A DNA stretch of 48,711 bases from Streptomyces spinoverrucosus (GTDB lineage: Bacteria; Actinomycetota; Actinomycetes; Streptomycetales; Streptomycetaceae): the NCBI RefSeq assembly GCF_006539505.1, contig NZ_BJND01000067.1, positions 1 to 48,711 on the forward strand. The letters run 5' to 3'. Below the pieces are notes generated by a model, which had not been told where the DNA came from, did not search any database, and was given only the letters and a program-made list of their open reading frames with translations. The first letter of the stretch is position 1. Each line of letters opens with the position of its first letter. Of the stretch, positions 31,055-39,784 are shown in pieces. The translations under genes and the position numbers were made by a program.

Positions 31055-33115
31055 ATGAGTGCCGCCCGCAGCAAGCCCCGTCACCGTCGGCGCAGAACCG
31101 CCCTCCTGATCGGCGTACCCGCTGCCCTCGCCGCCGCCGCGACCCTCGCCTACGGCACGGTATTCGGTGTCTTCGGTGACGACGCGCAGCCCACAGCGCA
31201 GGCCGCCGCCGCCCCCTCCTGGGCCACCGACACCGCCGACGGCTTCGCCTCCGTCAACAGCCGTGGCCAGAACGGGACTTACGGCGGGCGCGACGGCAAG
31301 ACCGTCACCGTCAAGACGCTCGCCGACCTGGAGAAGTACGCCACCGCCACCGAGCCGTACGTCATCGTCGTCGCCGGGACCATAAACATGGCCCCCGTCG
31401 GCAAGGAGATCAAGGTCGCCTCCGACAAGACCATCGTGGGATCCGGGACCGCCGGGCAGATCGCCGGCGGTGGGTTCTTCCTCGGCAACGGCGTGCACAA
31501 CGTGATCATCCGGAACCTGACCATCCGGGACTCGTACCAAGGCGTCTGGAACGACAAGGAACACGACTTCGACGCCATCCAGATGGACGGCGCCCACCAC
31601 ATCTGGATCGATCACAACGACCTGCGGCACATGGCCGACGGGCTCATCGACGTCCGCAAGAACAGCACCAACATCACCGTCTCCTGGAACAAGCTGAGCG
31701 ACAACAACAAGGCCTTCGGCATCGGCTGGACCGAGAACGTCGTCACCGACATCACGATCCACCACAACTGGATCCGCGAGACCGAGCAGCGCAACCCGTC
31801 CACCGACAACGCCGCCCACGCCCACCTCTACAACAACTTCCTGGAGGACACGGCAGGCACCGCCATCAGCTCCTCCTACGGCAACTACGCCCGCGGAAAG
31901 ACCAGCATGGTCCTGGAGAACTCCTACTTCCAGGGCTTCAAGAACCCCGTCATCAGGGACACCACCGCCACCCTCGTCCAGCGCGGCAACGTCTTCTCCG
32001 GCACCAGCGGCCGCAACGAGAGCGGCGGCGGCAGTGGCTTCGACCCGAAGGGTTACTACGGCTACAGCCTCGACCCGGCCGCAGACGTCCCCGCACTTCT
32101 CAAGTCCGGCGCGGGCCCTCGTACGTCCATCGGTACGACCACCAGGGCAGCAGCCGCCACCACCCTCACCGTCGCCAAGGACGGCTCCGGCCAGTACTCC
32201 ACCGTCCAGGCCGCCGTCAACGCCGTCCCGGCGAACAACCCCTCCCGCGTCGTCATCGCCGTCAAGCCGGGCACGTACCGCGAGACCGTCAAGGTGCCGT
32301 CCAACAAGCCGCACCTCACCATCCAGGGCACCGGCGGCAGCCGTAAGGACACCGTCATCGTCTACAACAACGCCGCCGGGACGCCCAAGCCCGACGGTTC
32401 TGGCACGTACGGCACCAGCGGCAGCGCCACCGTCGCCGTCGAGGCCGACGACTTCCAGGCCCGCAACCTGACCATCACCAACGACTTCGACGAGAGGGCG
32501 AACCAGGGCCTCAGCGGGCATCAGGCCGTCGCCCTGCGCACCGCCGCCGACAAGGTGTTCCTGGACAGCATCATCGTCAACGGCGACCAGGACACCCTCC
32601 TCCTCGACACCGCCGCCAAGGACAGGCTCGGCCGGGTCTACCTGACCAACTCCTACGTCACCGGCAACGTCGACTTCGTCTTCGGGCGGGCCACCGCCGT
32701 GATCGACCGGTCGATCCTCACGCTGAAGAAGCGGTGGGACGGCACCTCCGCCGGGTACATCACCGCGCCGAGCACCCCGGCCGACCGCAAGGGCTTCCTC
32801 ATCAACCGCTCGACCGTGAACGGCGACGTCTCCGCCGCGAGCTTCTTCCTCGGCCGCAACTGGCACGCCGGCGGCGACGCGTCGCTCCGCCCCCAGACCA
32901 CGGTCCGCAACAGCACCCTGAGCGCCGCAATCAAGCCCACCCCCTGGTCCGACATGGGCGGCTTCTCCTGGAAGAGCGACCGCTTCGCCGAGTACCGCAA
33001 CACCGGCCCGGGCGCCGGTCCCGCGAGCACCAACCGCCCGCAACTCACCGACGCCCAGGCGGCACAGCAGGAGGTCGCGGACTGGCTGGGCGACTGGACG
33101 CCTACGGCGTCCTGA
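31055..33115 (+). CDS. Secreted pectate lyase / pectin methylesterase fusion
   Basis: 686 aa. An Arg-rich n-region (RHRRRRTALLIG, possible Tat signal) and hydrophobic core precede a mature chain from about residue 50. Residues ~55-360 are a PL1 parallel beta-helix pectate lyase (HHIWIDHNDLRHMADGLIDV, EQRNPSTDN). Residues ~370-686 are a CE8 pectin methylesterase: GTYRETV, HQAVALR, GDQDTLL (catalytic Asp), VDFVFGRA (second Asp), FLGRNW (Arg). One protein could de-esterify pectin and cleave the product. Two separate enzymes are commoner. Start ATG 31055; no strong ribosome site. It lies in a repeat-rich accessory stretch. Confidence 0.92.
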   Translation: MSAARSKPRHRRRRTALLIGVPAALAAAATLAYGTVFGVFGDDAQPTAQAAAAPSWATDTADGFASVNSRGQNGTYGGRDGKTVTVKTLADLEKYATATEPYVIVVAGTINMAPVGKEIKVASDKTIVGSGTAGQIAGGGFFLGNGVHNVIIRNLTIRDSYQGVWNDKEHDFDAIQMDGAHHIWIDHNDLRHMADGLIDVRKNSTNITVSWNKLSDNNKAFGIGWTENVVTDITIHHNWIRETEQRNPSTDNAAHAHLYNNFLEDTAGTAISSSYGNYARGKTSMVLENSYFQGFKNPVIRDTTATLVQRGNVFSGTSGRNESGGGSGFDPKGYYGYSLDPAADVPALLKSGAGPRTSIGTTTRAAAATTLTVAKDGSGQYSTVQAAVNAVPANNPSRVVIAVKPGTYRETVKVPSNKPHLTIQGTGGSRKDTVIVYNNAAGTPKPDGSGTYGTSGSATVAVEADDFQARNLTITNDFDERANQGLSGHQAVALRTAADKVFLDSIIVNGDQDTLLLDTAAKDRLGRVYLTNSYVTGNVDFVFGRATAVIDRSILTLKKRWDGTSAGYITAPSTPADRKGFLINRSTVNGDVSAASFFLGRNWHAGGDASLRPQTTVRNSTLSAAIKPTPWSDMGGFSWKSDRFAEYRNTGPGAGPASTNRPQLTDAQAAQQEVADWLGDWTPTAS

Positions 33116-33355
33116 CGGCCCCGTCCGCCGGGCGCAGATGACCGACGAGTGCCCGGACCCGGCGCCGGGCCTCGTCTCGGCGGGGCTACCGGTAGCGGGC
33201 GCCGCGACGGCGGAGACGTCCGTGGTCAGGGGGACGACGTCGGTGGTGGCGGCCTCGGCCGGCCACACCGTGCCGCCAGGACGGTGACCAGGCGCCCGGC
33301 GAAGGAGCCCGCGAGGCGTCCAGCCTCCGGGTAATCACAGTAAAGGGGGCGAGGC

Positions 33356-33550
33356 TCAGTCCGTCCTCATGCCCGTCACGAACGCCGTCCACGAGGCTGC
33401 CCCGAACACGAGCACCGGGCCGTCCGGGGCCTTGCTGTCCCGGACGGGAACTTTGCCGGGCTAGCCGTCGGCGACCTCGACGCAGTCGTTGTCTCCGCCT
33501 TCGCTGTAGCTCGACCTGCGCCAGGCGGCGGTGCTGAGATCGGCGATCAC
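33356..33550 (-). pseudogene. Second DUF397 copy with premature stop
   Basis: GTG 33550 overlaps the stop of the intact DUF397 gene (GTGA). The frame reads STAAWRRSSYSEGGDNDCVEV ADG and then meets TAG at 33461-33463, where the paralog has a Tyr codon. It continues in frame as PGKVPVRDSKAPDGPVLVFG and ends at 33356. One base change explains the stop. Between 33116 and 33355 nothing is recognised. Confidence 0.8.
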
Positions 33551-33750
33551 GCCGTCTCCTTCACGCCGCCCACGAACGCGGACCACGACGACGCCCCGAA
33601 CACCAGCACGCGACCCTCCGGGACCTTGCTGTCCCGGACGGGGACTATGCCGGGGTAGCCGTCGGCGACCTCGACGCAGTTGTTGTCTCCCCCGTCGCTG
33701 TAGCTCGACTTGCGCCACACGGCGGCGCTGAGATCGGGGGTGTGCTTCAT
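33547..33750 (-). CDS. DUF397 small protein (BldB/WhiJ-system type)
   Basis: 67 aa. The DUF397 hallmark WRKSSYSDGGDNNCVEVA, then VPVRDSKVPEG and FGASSWSAFV. Such proteins are encoded beside WhiJ-like/Scr1-type XRE regulators in Streptomyces, and bldB is the best-known relative. ATG 33750 overlaps the stop of the XRE gene (ATGA), so the pair is coupled. A partner or antitoxin-like role toward the XRE protein is the current view of the family. Confidence 0.88.
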   Translation of the reverse strand: MKHTPDLSAAVWRKSSYSDGGDNNCVEVADGYPGIVPVRDSKVPEGRVLVFGASSWSAFVGGVKETA

Positions 33751-34571
33751 GATCTGTGCCCCTCCAGTACGTCCCTGACGAACGCGAGCGAGTCCGACGG
33801 GGACAATGCCAGGTCCCGGAGCCGATCGTAGGACAGTCGGTGCCGCAGAACGCCGTCCGGTTCCTCGGTCAACTCACCCCGGGTGTTGCCCTCAACGTAG
33901 GCAACACCACCTCCGTCCTTCTGCCACAGCAGGGTCAGCGATCCGTGCATGTGGTGATGGACCCCGGCGGCGAAGGGCAGCACCTGGAGCGTCACGTTCG
34001 GCCACATCGCGACGGCCTCGATGCGCAGCAGCTGGTTTTCCCAGGTCTTCGGGAGGGCAGCGGGGCGGCGGAACGCGTACTCGTCCATGATGATGCGGAC
34101 GTTGGGCTCCGGCTTCTGCTGCAGCACGTATTGCCGTCCGATGCGGGCCGCTACCTGCTCCTCGCCCCAGTCGTCGTCCTCCAGTGTTGTCTGGGGGCCG
34201 GACAACGCCTCCCGCGCGAAGTCCTCAGTCTGCAGAAGTCCTGGCACACCCGGCGTGAACATCCACATGATGCGCGCCGTCGCCTCCAGCGCCATGAACT
34301 CCTTGTACTGGTCCTTGAAGGCGTCCAGCCGTGCCGCCTCCCAGTGGCTGATCAGTAAGTCGCCGCAGCCGTAGTAGCTGTCCAGGTCCTCCATGACCGC
34401 CACTTTGGACAGCCGCTCGCACGACTCCAGGCGGCTCAAGTAGCTCTTGTCGTACCCCGTCTCCTCGGCCAGTTGCCCCAGCGACTTGCCGGCCTTCTCC
34501 CGAAGGAACTTCCACGTCCGCCCCAGTACAGCCCGCCCCGACTGCCGCTCCCCGTCAGCCACTTCGGCCAC
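33747..34571 (-). CDS. Scr1/WhiJ-type XRE regulator (DUF5753)
   Basis: 274 aa. HTH at ~15-70 (LGRTWKFLREKAGKSLGQLA, ETGYDKSYLSRLESCERL), then the DUF5753 domain: MWMFTPGVPGLLQTEDFAREAL, MDEYAFRRPAALP, VTLQVLPFAAGVHHHMHGSLTLL, YVEGNTRGEL. GTG 34571 has AGGAGG six nt upstream. Several paralogs per genome with cognate DUF397 genes are normal in Streptomyces and influence development or antibiotic production. Confidence 0.9.
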   Translation of the reverse strand: MAEVADGERQSGRAVLGRTWKFLREKAGKSLGQLAEETGYDKSYLSRLESCERLSKVAVMEDLDSYYGCGDLLISHWEAARLDAFKDQYKEFMALEATARIMWMFTPGVPGLLQTEDFAREALSGPQTTLEDDDWGEEQVAARIGRQYVLQQKPEPNVRIIMDEYAFRRPAALPKTWENQLLRIEAVAMWPNVTLQVLPFAAGVHHHMHGSLTLLWQKDGGGVAYVEGNTRGELTEEPDGVLRHRLSYDRLRDLALSPSDSLAFVRDVLEGHRS

Positions 34572-34704
34572 GTCACCCCTCCTTGTTGCCCAGGGCCCGC
34601 AGACAACCCTCGCCCTCTTCCGAAGCGTACGGGCAAGCAGTGACGATCGAGGCACGATCGGTAATCACCGCTCGTCAAAGCCGCCGTGACCCAAAGGACT
34701 CCGT

Positions 34705-35019
34705 ATGCCCCACCCTCTCCGCCTCCTCCCCTGGACCACCCCCGAAGGCAAGCCCTGCTACCTCAGCCCCGACCGCGGCCGCGGGCTTCTCTCCAGGCTC
34801 CCCGATGACATCGAGGAGGCTCAGATCAGCTCGGGTGAGCATGTGTTGGCCGGCGCCAGGGCCGTCCTCGCCGACCACCGGGCGGGCGAGCGCGCGGTGC
34901 GGTTCGCGCTCACGCGGGCCACCGAGTCCCTGGAGGACGTACTACGGGTCGCCGTCAGCCGGGGCGCGCGCATCGAGGTGGGCGAACAGCGACCCCGTCA
35001 CGACACCCTGATCGAGTGA
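34705..35019 (+). CDS. Conserved-looking hypothetical protein divergent from XRE module
   Basis: 104 aa: MPHPLRLLPWTTPEGKPCYL, SPDRGRGLLSRLPDDIEEAQ, then an amphipathic helix region (HVLAGARAVLADHRAGERAVRF) and a C-terminal half with ESLEDVLRVAVSRGARIEV. ATG 34705 has AAAGGA six nt before. It diverges from the XRE/DUF397 pair with 133 bp between starts. No known domain recognised; it may be the third member of the module. Confidence 0.7.
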   Translation: MPHPLRLLPWTTPEGKPCYLSPDRGRGLLSRLPDDIEEAQISSGEHVLAGARAVLADHRAGERAVRFALTRATESLEDVLRVAVSRGARIEVGEQRPRHDTLIE

Positions 35020-35083
35020 TCCGAGGCCATCGCCCCCGGTCAGCCCTGTCGCCGTATCTACGTGATCGCGAGGAGGCGCCGCC

Positions 35084-35378
35084 ATGACCGCTCGCGCGCA
35101 AGCGAGGCCCACCAGCGCAAGGGATGGATTCCTGATGTCCTGATCGCCCCAGAGGACCTGGAGCCGCACTGCGACGACGAGGAGCTGGGTGTGGCCGCTT
35201 CCGTTCTCTCCCTCATCGTCGAGGTGGTCTCACCCGGCAAGCGCAACCAGGACCGTGACCGCATCCGCAAGCGTCGCGAGTACACCGCGTCCCCTACGGC
35301 ACCGAGGTCACGATCTCCGAAGGCCCCGCCAAGGGGTTCGTGATCGATGAGGCGATCACCGGGCCGAAGCGGAGTTAG
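35084..35378 (+). pseudogene. Decayed Uma2-family (PD-(D/E)XK-like) gene
   Basis: A good ribosome site (AGGAGG) and ATG at 35084 open a frame that stops after 19 codons. In another frame lies HQRKGWIPDVLIAPEDLEP, then LSLIVEVVSPGKRNQDRDR and RKRREY, the core of Uma2 (DUF820) proteins. A third frame gives VPYGTEVTISEGPAKGFVI DEAIT up to TAG 35378, the family C-terminus. At least two deletions removed most of the N-terminal and central parts. Confidence 0.75.
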
Positions 35379-35399
35379 AGAAAAGACGAAGTCAGCGAA

Positions 35400-35434
35400 A
35401 AGCGGGGCCCCGGATCCGCTCCGGGGCCCCGCTT
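35400..35434. terminator. Very strong bidirectional terminator
   Basis: AAGCGGGGCCCCGGA-TCCGC-TCCGGGGCCCCGCTT is a perfect 15-bp stem with a 5-nt loop. It separates the Uma2 remnant (plus) from the 5'-nucleotidase gene (minus, ends 35455). Confidence 0.85.
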
Positions 35435-35454
35435 CACGGCAGGGAAAGCAACCG

Positions 35455-37260
35455 TCAGCTCACGACCGTGATCCGGTCCGCCTTCGGCGGTGCGATCGGG
35501 TTCGTGGCCGAGGAGTTGGTCGTCAGGTACTTCTCCAGTGCCGTCAGATCGTCAGCGCCGACCAGGTCGTTCGTGCCCTGACCCAGCGTCGGGAAGCCGT
35601 CGCCGCCGCCCGCGAGGAAGCTGTTGGTCGCGACGCGGTACACCGCCGACGGGTCGATCGGCGCGCCGTTCAGCCTCACCGAGTCCGCGAGCACCCGGTC
35701 AGCGCCCGTCTTCGTCAGGTCCAGCGTGTACGTCAGGCCCGAGGAGATCTGCAGGATCTTCGGCGACGCCGTGTTCGCGCCGCTCACCTGCTCCTTGAGC
35801 ACCTGAATCAGCTGCTCGCCCGTGAAGTCCTGCAGGTTGACCGTGTTGGCGAACGGCTGGACCGTGAAGCCCTCCGCGTACGTCACCACGCCGTCGCCCT
35901 CACCGGCCTTGGCCGCGTAGGTGAGCGGCGCCCGGATGCCGCCGGGGTTCATCAGCGCCAGATCCGTCTCCGGGTCCAGCTCCTTGCCGTACGCGAGCTG
36001 CGCGTCGGCGATCAGGTCGCCGAGCGGGGACTCCGTGCCGGAGTTGCCGATGTCGGCGGAGATGTGTCCGATGGCGCGGTTGCCGATGGGGGCGGCGAGG
36101 GTGTTCCACTTGCTGATCAGCTCGGTCATGTCGGGCGCCTTGGGGACGTCCCGGGTGACCACGTGGTTCGCCGACTTCACGGCCGTACGGGCGATGTCAC
36201 CCGTCCACCGGTCGTACGTGAGGGTCGTGTCGGTGTAGAGGCGGCCGAAGGAGGCAGCCGACGTGACCATACGGGGCTTGCCCGACGGGTCGTTGATGGT
36301 GCACACGTACGCCGCGTGGGTGTGGCCGGTGACCAGCGCGTCGACCTGCGGGGTGACGTTCTTGGCGATGTCGACGATCGGGCCGGAGATGCCGTCGCCC
36401 GCGCCCGGCGAGTCGCAGTCGTAGTTGTACGCCGAGGAGGCCGGGAAGCCGCCCTCGTGGACCAGGGCGACGATCGACTTCACGCCCTGCCGCTGGAGGA
36501 GCTTGGCGTACTTGTTGATCGTCTCGACCTCGTCCTTGAACACCAGGCCCTTCACGCCCTCGGCGGAGACGATGTCGGGGGTGCCCTCCAGGGTCACGCC
36601 GATGAAGCCGACCTTGACGCCGTTCTTCTTCCACACCCAGTACGGCTTGAGGATGGGCTTCTTCGTCTTCTCGTCGAGGACGTTCGCGGCGAGGTAGGGG
36701 AAGTCGGCGCCCTTGAACCTCTTGTCCGTGTAGCAGCCGTCGGTGGGGTGGCAGCCGCCGTACTGCAGGCGGGCCAGTTCCCTGGCGCCCTCGTCGAACT
36801 CGTGGTTGCCGACCGCCGTGACATCGAGGTCGAGCTTGTTCAGCGCCTCGATGGTGGGCTCGTCGTGGAACAGGCCCGAGATCAGCGGCGAGGCGCCGAC
36901 CATGTCGCCGCCGGCCGCAGTGATCGAGTACTTGTTGCCCTTGCGGGCCTCACGCAGGTGCGTGGCCAGGTACTCGATGCCGCCCGCGTCGATCGTCTCG
37001 GTCGTGCCGTCCTCGTGCACGTGCGTGACCCGGCCGGAGGAGCCGGCCGGCGGTTCGAGGTTGCCGTGCAGGTCGTTGAAGGACAGCAGCTGCACGTCCT
37101 GGTAGCGGCTCGGCCGGTGGCCACCGCGGTGGTCGTCGGCGCTCGCGGTCGACGGCAGCGCGGCCGCCAACGCACCGACGGTGGCGAGTCCGGCGGCTGC
37201 GGCGAGCAGCCGGGTGGTACGACGTCTGCGGTGCGGGTGCGGCTGGGATGTGGCCGGCAT
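35455..37260 (-). CDS. Secreted 5'-nucleotidase / UDP-sugar hydrolase family phosphoesterase
   Basis: 601 aa. A twin-Arg-type signal (HRRRRTTRLLAAAAGLATVGAL, end near A40) is followed by a metallophosphatase domain: SFNDLHGNLEP, GGDMVGASPL, VGNHEFDEG, VTGHTHAAY. The C-terminal 5'-nucleotidase domain follows: NPGGIRAPL and TNSFLAGGGDGF. It releases phosphate from extracellular nucleotides. The orthologue SCO4152 belongs to the phosphate-starvation response, and this gene lies on the edge of the polyphosphate/phosphate region. A weak PHO-box-like GTTCATGGTTA is seen at ~37352 but is unconvincing. Confidence 0.93.
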   Translation of the reverse strand: MPATSQPHPHRRRRTTRLLAAAAGLATVGALAAALPSTASADDHRGGHRPSRYQDVQLLSFNDLHGNLEPPAGSSGRVTHVHEDGTTETIDAGGIEYLATHLREARKGNKYSITAAGGDMVGASPLISGLFHDEPTIEALNKLDLDVTAVGNHEFDEGARELARLQYGGCHPTDGCYTDKRFKGADFPYLAANVLDEKTKKPILKPYWVWKKNGVKVGFIGVTLEGTPDIVSAEGVKGLVFKDEVETINKYAKLLQRQGVKSIVALVHEGGFPASSAYNYDCDSPGAGDGISGPIVDIAKNVTPQVDALVTGHTHAAYVCTINDPSGKPRMVTSAASFGRLYTDTTLTYDRWTGDIARTAVKSANHVVTRDVPKAPDMTELISKWNTLAAPIGNRAIGHISADIGNSGTESPLGDLIADAQLAYGKELDPETDLALMNPGGIRAPLTYAAKAGEGDGVVTYAEGFTVQPFANTVNLQDFTGEQLIQVLKEQVSGANTASPKILQISSGLTYTLDLTKTGADRVLADSVRLNGAPIDPSAVYRVATNSFLAGGGDGFPTLGQGTNDLVGADDLTALEKYLTTNSSATNPIAPPKADRITVVS

Positions 37261-37450
37261 GTGCCCCCCTGGTGGGTCAGCTGAGGTTCGTGGGACGTGG
37301 CTCCCGTCCGGCCGCAGCCTAGAGTCAACGCGCGTAGCGCGACAGGGGGTTCATGGTTACATCCTGGTATCCGCACGGGCTTTCGTACCGGTTTCCCCCA
37401 GCGCTCCCCGTACCGCCACTTTGCCGCCCCCGCCCCGTACCCTCATAGGC

Positions 37451-38383
37451 ATGACCAGCGACGACAGCGCACGGCCCGGCGGCCCCCTCGCCCGCTCCAT
37501 CGAGACCCACGCCGCGCTCGACCCGGAGCAGACCGAGGCCGTACTCGACCTGCTCGCTACGGCCGCGCGCAGCGACGGCCAGCAGGCGGTGTCCGAGCAG
37601 GGCCGGCTCCAGATCCGCGGCGGCGCCCGTGAGGGCGTGTCCCATCTGCTGCTCATCGTCGGCGGCGAACTCGTCGGCTATGCCCAGCTGGAGGACACCG
37701 ACCCGGTGGAGGCGCCGGCCGCCGAACTGGTCGTCCACCCCTCGCACCGCGGCCACGGACACGGCCGCGCCCTCGGCTCCGCCCTGCTCGCCGCGTCCGG
37801 CAAGCGGCTGCGGGTGTGGGCCCACGGCGGCCACGCCGCCGCCCGGCACCTGGCGCAGGTGCTCGGCCTCACCCTGTTCCGCGAACTGCGCCAGATGCGG
37901 CGGCCGTTGGCCGGACTGGACCTGCCCGAGCCGGTCCTGCCGCAGGGCGTGACCGTGCGCACCTTCGTGCCGGGCCAGGACGACGCGGCCTGGCTGGCCG
38001 TCAACGCCGCCGCCTTCGCCCACCATCCCGAGCAGAGCTCGCTCACCCAGCGGGACCTCGACGACCGCAAGGCCGAGCCGTGGTTCGACCCGGAGGGCTT
38101 CTTCCTCGCCTTCCGCGGCGACGAACTCGTCGGCTTCCACTGGACGAAGGTGCACGCCGAGGAACAGCTCGGCGAGGTGTACGTGCTCGGGGTCGCGCCG
38201 GGCGCCCAGGGGACCGGGCTGGGCAAGGCGCTCACCTCGATCGGCCTGCGGCATCTGGCGGCGCAGGCACTGCCGACGGCGATGCTGTACGTCGACGCCG
38301 ACAACAAGGCGGCGGTGAGCGTGTACGAGCGGATGGGCTTCACGACGTACGAGACGGATCTGATGTACCGCACCGAGACGTGA
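37451..38383 (+). CDS. mshD: Mycothiol synthase
   Basis: 310 aa with two GNAT domains. Domain 1 has ELVVHPSHRGHGHGRALGSALL; domain 2 has EVYVLGVAPGAQGTGLGKALTSIGL and the C-terminal VDADNKAAVSVYERMGFTTYETDLMY. MshD acetylates Cys-GlcN-Ins with acetyl-CoA, the last step of mycothiol synthesis; domain 2 is the active one in the known enzyme. ATG 37451; TACCCT lies 7 nt upstream, so the mRNA may be leaderless. Divergent from the nucleotidase gene. Confidence 0.92.
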   Translation: MTSDDSARPGGPLARSIETHAALDPEQTEAVLDLLATAARSDGQQAVSEQGRLQIRGGAREGVSHLLLIVGGELVGYAQLEDTDPVEAPAAELVVHPSHRGHGHGRALGSALLAASGKRLRVWAHGGHAAARHLAQVLGLTLFRELRQMRRPLAGLDLPEPVLPQGVTVRTFVPGQDDAAWLAVNAAAFAHHPEQSSLTQRDLDDRKAEPWFDPEGFFLAFRGDELVGFHWTKVHAEEQLGEVYVLGVAPGAQGTGLGKALTSIGLRHLAAQALPTAMLYVDADNKAAVSVYERMGFTTYETDLMYRTET

Positions 38384-38443
38384 GGCATATCCGTACATAA
38401 CAGCCGAATGAGCGCGGCGATCTTGACGCCGCCCCCTCACTTG

Positions 38444-38481
38444 CACCACCCTTTCACTACTCAAATAGTGAAAGGGTGGTG
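38444..38481. promoter_or_regulatory. 38-bp perfect inverted-repeat operator of GntR/ABC operon
   Basis: CACCACCCTTTCACTA-CTCAAA-TAGTGAAAGGGTGGTG: two perfect 16-bp arms around a 6-bp centre. It overlaps a candidate promoter (-35 TTGCAC at 38442, -10 TAGTGA at 38466) and ends 5 bp before the GTG start, so repressor binding would block RNA polymerase. The inner CACTA...TAGTG fits YtrA-type operators. Confidence 0.75.
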
Positions 38482-38486
38482 TCCGA

Positions 38487-38900
38487 GTGGTCGAGTACCG
38501 CATCGACCGGCGCAGCGGCGTCGCCACCTACGTCCAGATCGTCCAGCAGACCAAGCAGGCCCTGCGGCTGGGCCTGTTGCAACCGGGCGACAAGCTGCCC
38601 ACGGCCCGCGAGGTCGTCGAGGCCACCGCCATCAACCCGAACACCGTCCTCAAGGCCTACCGCGAGCTGGAACGCGAGGGCCTGGTCGAGGCGCGGCGTG
38701 GCCTCGGCACGTTCGTCCGGCGGTCGCTGGGCGCCGCCCCGGCCGACTCCCCGTTGCGGGCGGAGCTGGTGGCGTGGGCGGAGCGGGCGCGCGGGGCGGG
38801 GCTGGAGCGGGAGGACGTGGCCGCGCTCTTCACCGCCGTACTCGATGAGCAGTTCACGGAACACCAGGGGCACCAGGAGCACGAGGGGGACCGGGCATGA
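38487..38900 (+). CDS. YtrA-type GntR regulator of ABC transporter operon
   Basis: 137 aa. Short YtrA subfamily: a winged helix at ~10-78 (GVATYVQIVQQTKQALRLG, KLPTAREVVEATAINPNTVL KAYRELEREGLVEARRG) and only a two-helix tail. Such regulators repress their own operon and respond to a compound exported by, or acting on, the transporter. GTG 38487. The stop overlaps the ATPase start by ATGA. A long palindromic operator lies just upstream. Confidence 0.9.
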   Translation: MVEYRIDRRSGVATYVQIVQQTKQALRLGLLQPGDKLPTAREVVEATAINPNTVLKAYRELEREGLVEARRGLGTFVRRSLGAAPADSPLRAELVAWAERARGAGLEREDVAALFTAVLDEQFTEHQGHQEHEGDRA

Positions 38901-39784
38901 CCGACACCGCCATCGAGGCGGCCGCGCTGGGCAAGAGGTTCCGGCGGCGGGGACGGCAGGCGCTGGACTCCTGCACCTTCCGCCTGCCCACCGGCGTCGT
39001 CTGCGCCGTCGTCGGCCCCAACGGCGCCGGCAAGTCGACCCTCCTCGCCCTCGCCGCCGGGCTGACCACCCCCACCGAGGGCACCCTCACCATCCTCGGC
39101 GGCACCCCCTCCGAGGCCCGCGAGCGCCTGGCGTACGTCGCCCAGGACAAGCCCCTGCACCCGCAGCTCACCGTCGGCGAGACCCTGCGCCTGGGCCGCG
39201 AGCTCAACCCCCGGGTCTGGGACGCGGCCGTCGCCGAGCGGGTCGTCGCGGGCGGCGAGCTGGACCCGGACGCCAGGATCAGCACCCTGTCCGGCGGCCA
39301 GCGCAGCCGGGTCGCGCTCGCCCTCGCGCTGGGCAAGCGGCCCGCACTGCTGCTGCTCGACGAGCCGATGGCCGACCTCGACCCGCTCGCCCGGCACCAG
39401 CTGATGGGCATGCTGCTGGCCGACGCCGCCGAGCGCGGCACCACGGTCGTGATGTCCTCGCACGTCGTCGCCGAGCTGGAGGGTTCCTGCGACCACCTGC
39501 TTCTGCTCGGCGCGGGCCGGATCCGCCTGTCCGGCCCGCTGGACGACCTGCTCGCCGCGCACACCCTCGTCACCGGCCCGGCGACCGGCGACCTCGGCCC
39601 GCACACCGTCGTCGAGTCCCGTACGACCGGCCGCCAGCTCACCGCCCTGGTCCGGCCGCGGGGCCCGGTCGGCGGCGACTGGGGGACGGCCGAGCCGTCC
39701 CTGGAGGAGCTGGTGCTGTCCCATCTGCGTTCCCCCGAGGCGCCGGAACTCCGCCTCGACGCCCCCGAGGAGGCCGCCGTATGA
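38897..39784 (+). CDS. ABC transporter ATP-binding protein
   Basis: 295 aa. Walker A VGPNGAGKST (~40-49), signature LSGGQRSRVALALAL, Walker B ALLLLDEPMADLD, switch His SSHVVAE. The C-terminal ~80 residues are a variable domain. It is the ATPase of an exporter with the downstream permease; YtrA-linked systems are often for antimicrobial peptides or unknown compounds. Overlaps both neighbours (ATGA). Confidence 0.92.
   Translation: MTDTAIEAAALGKRFRRRGRQALDSCTFRLPTGVVCAVVGPNGAGKSTLLALAAGLTTPTEGTLTILGGTPSEARERLAYVAQDKPLHPQLTVGETLRLGRELNPRVWDAAVAERVVAGGELDPDARISTLSGGQRSRVALALALGKRPALLLLDEPMADLDPLARHQLMGMLLADAAERGTTVVMSSHVVAELEGSCDHLLLLGAGRIRLSGPLDDLLAAHTLVTGPATGDLGPHTVVESRTTGRQLTALVRPRGPVGGDWGTAEPSLEELVLSHLRSPEAPELRLDAPEEAAV

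Noticed and set aside
30647..33268. 873-codon minus-strand frame opposite the pectinolytic gene
   Set aside because: Val/Gly/Asp-rich composition mirrors the real gene; the plus strand has all catalytic motifs.
37340..37375. PHO-box-like GTTCATGGTTA / CATCCTGGTAT upstream of the nucleotidase
   Set aside because: Only 6 of 11 positions agree between the repeats and the match to the PhoP consensus is weak.
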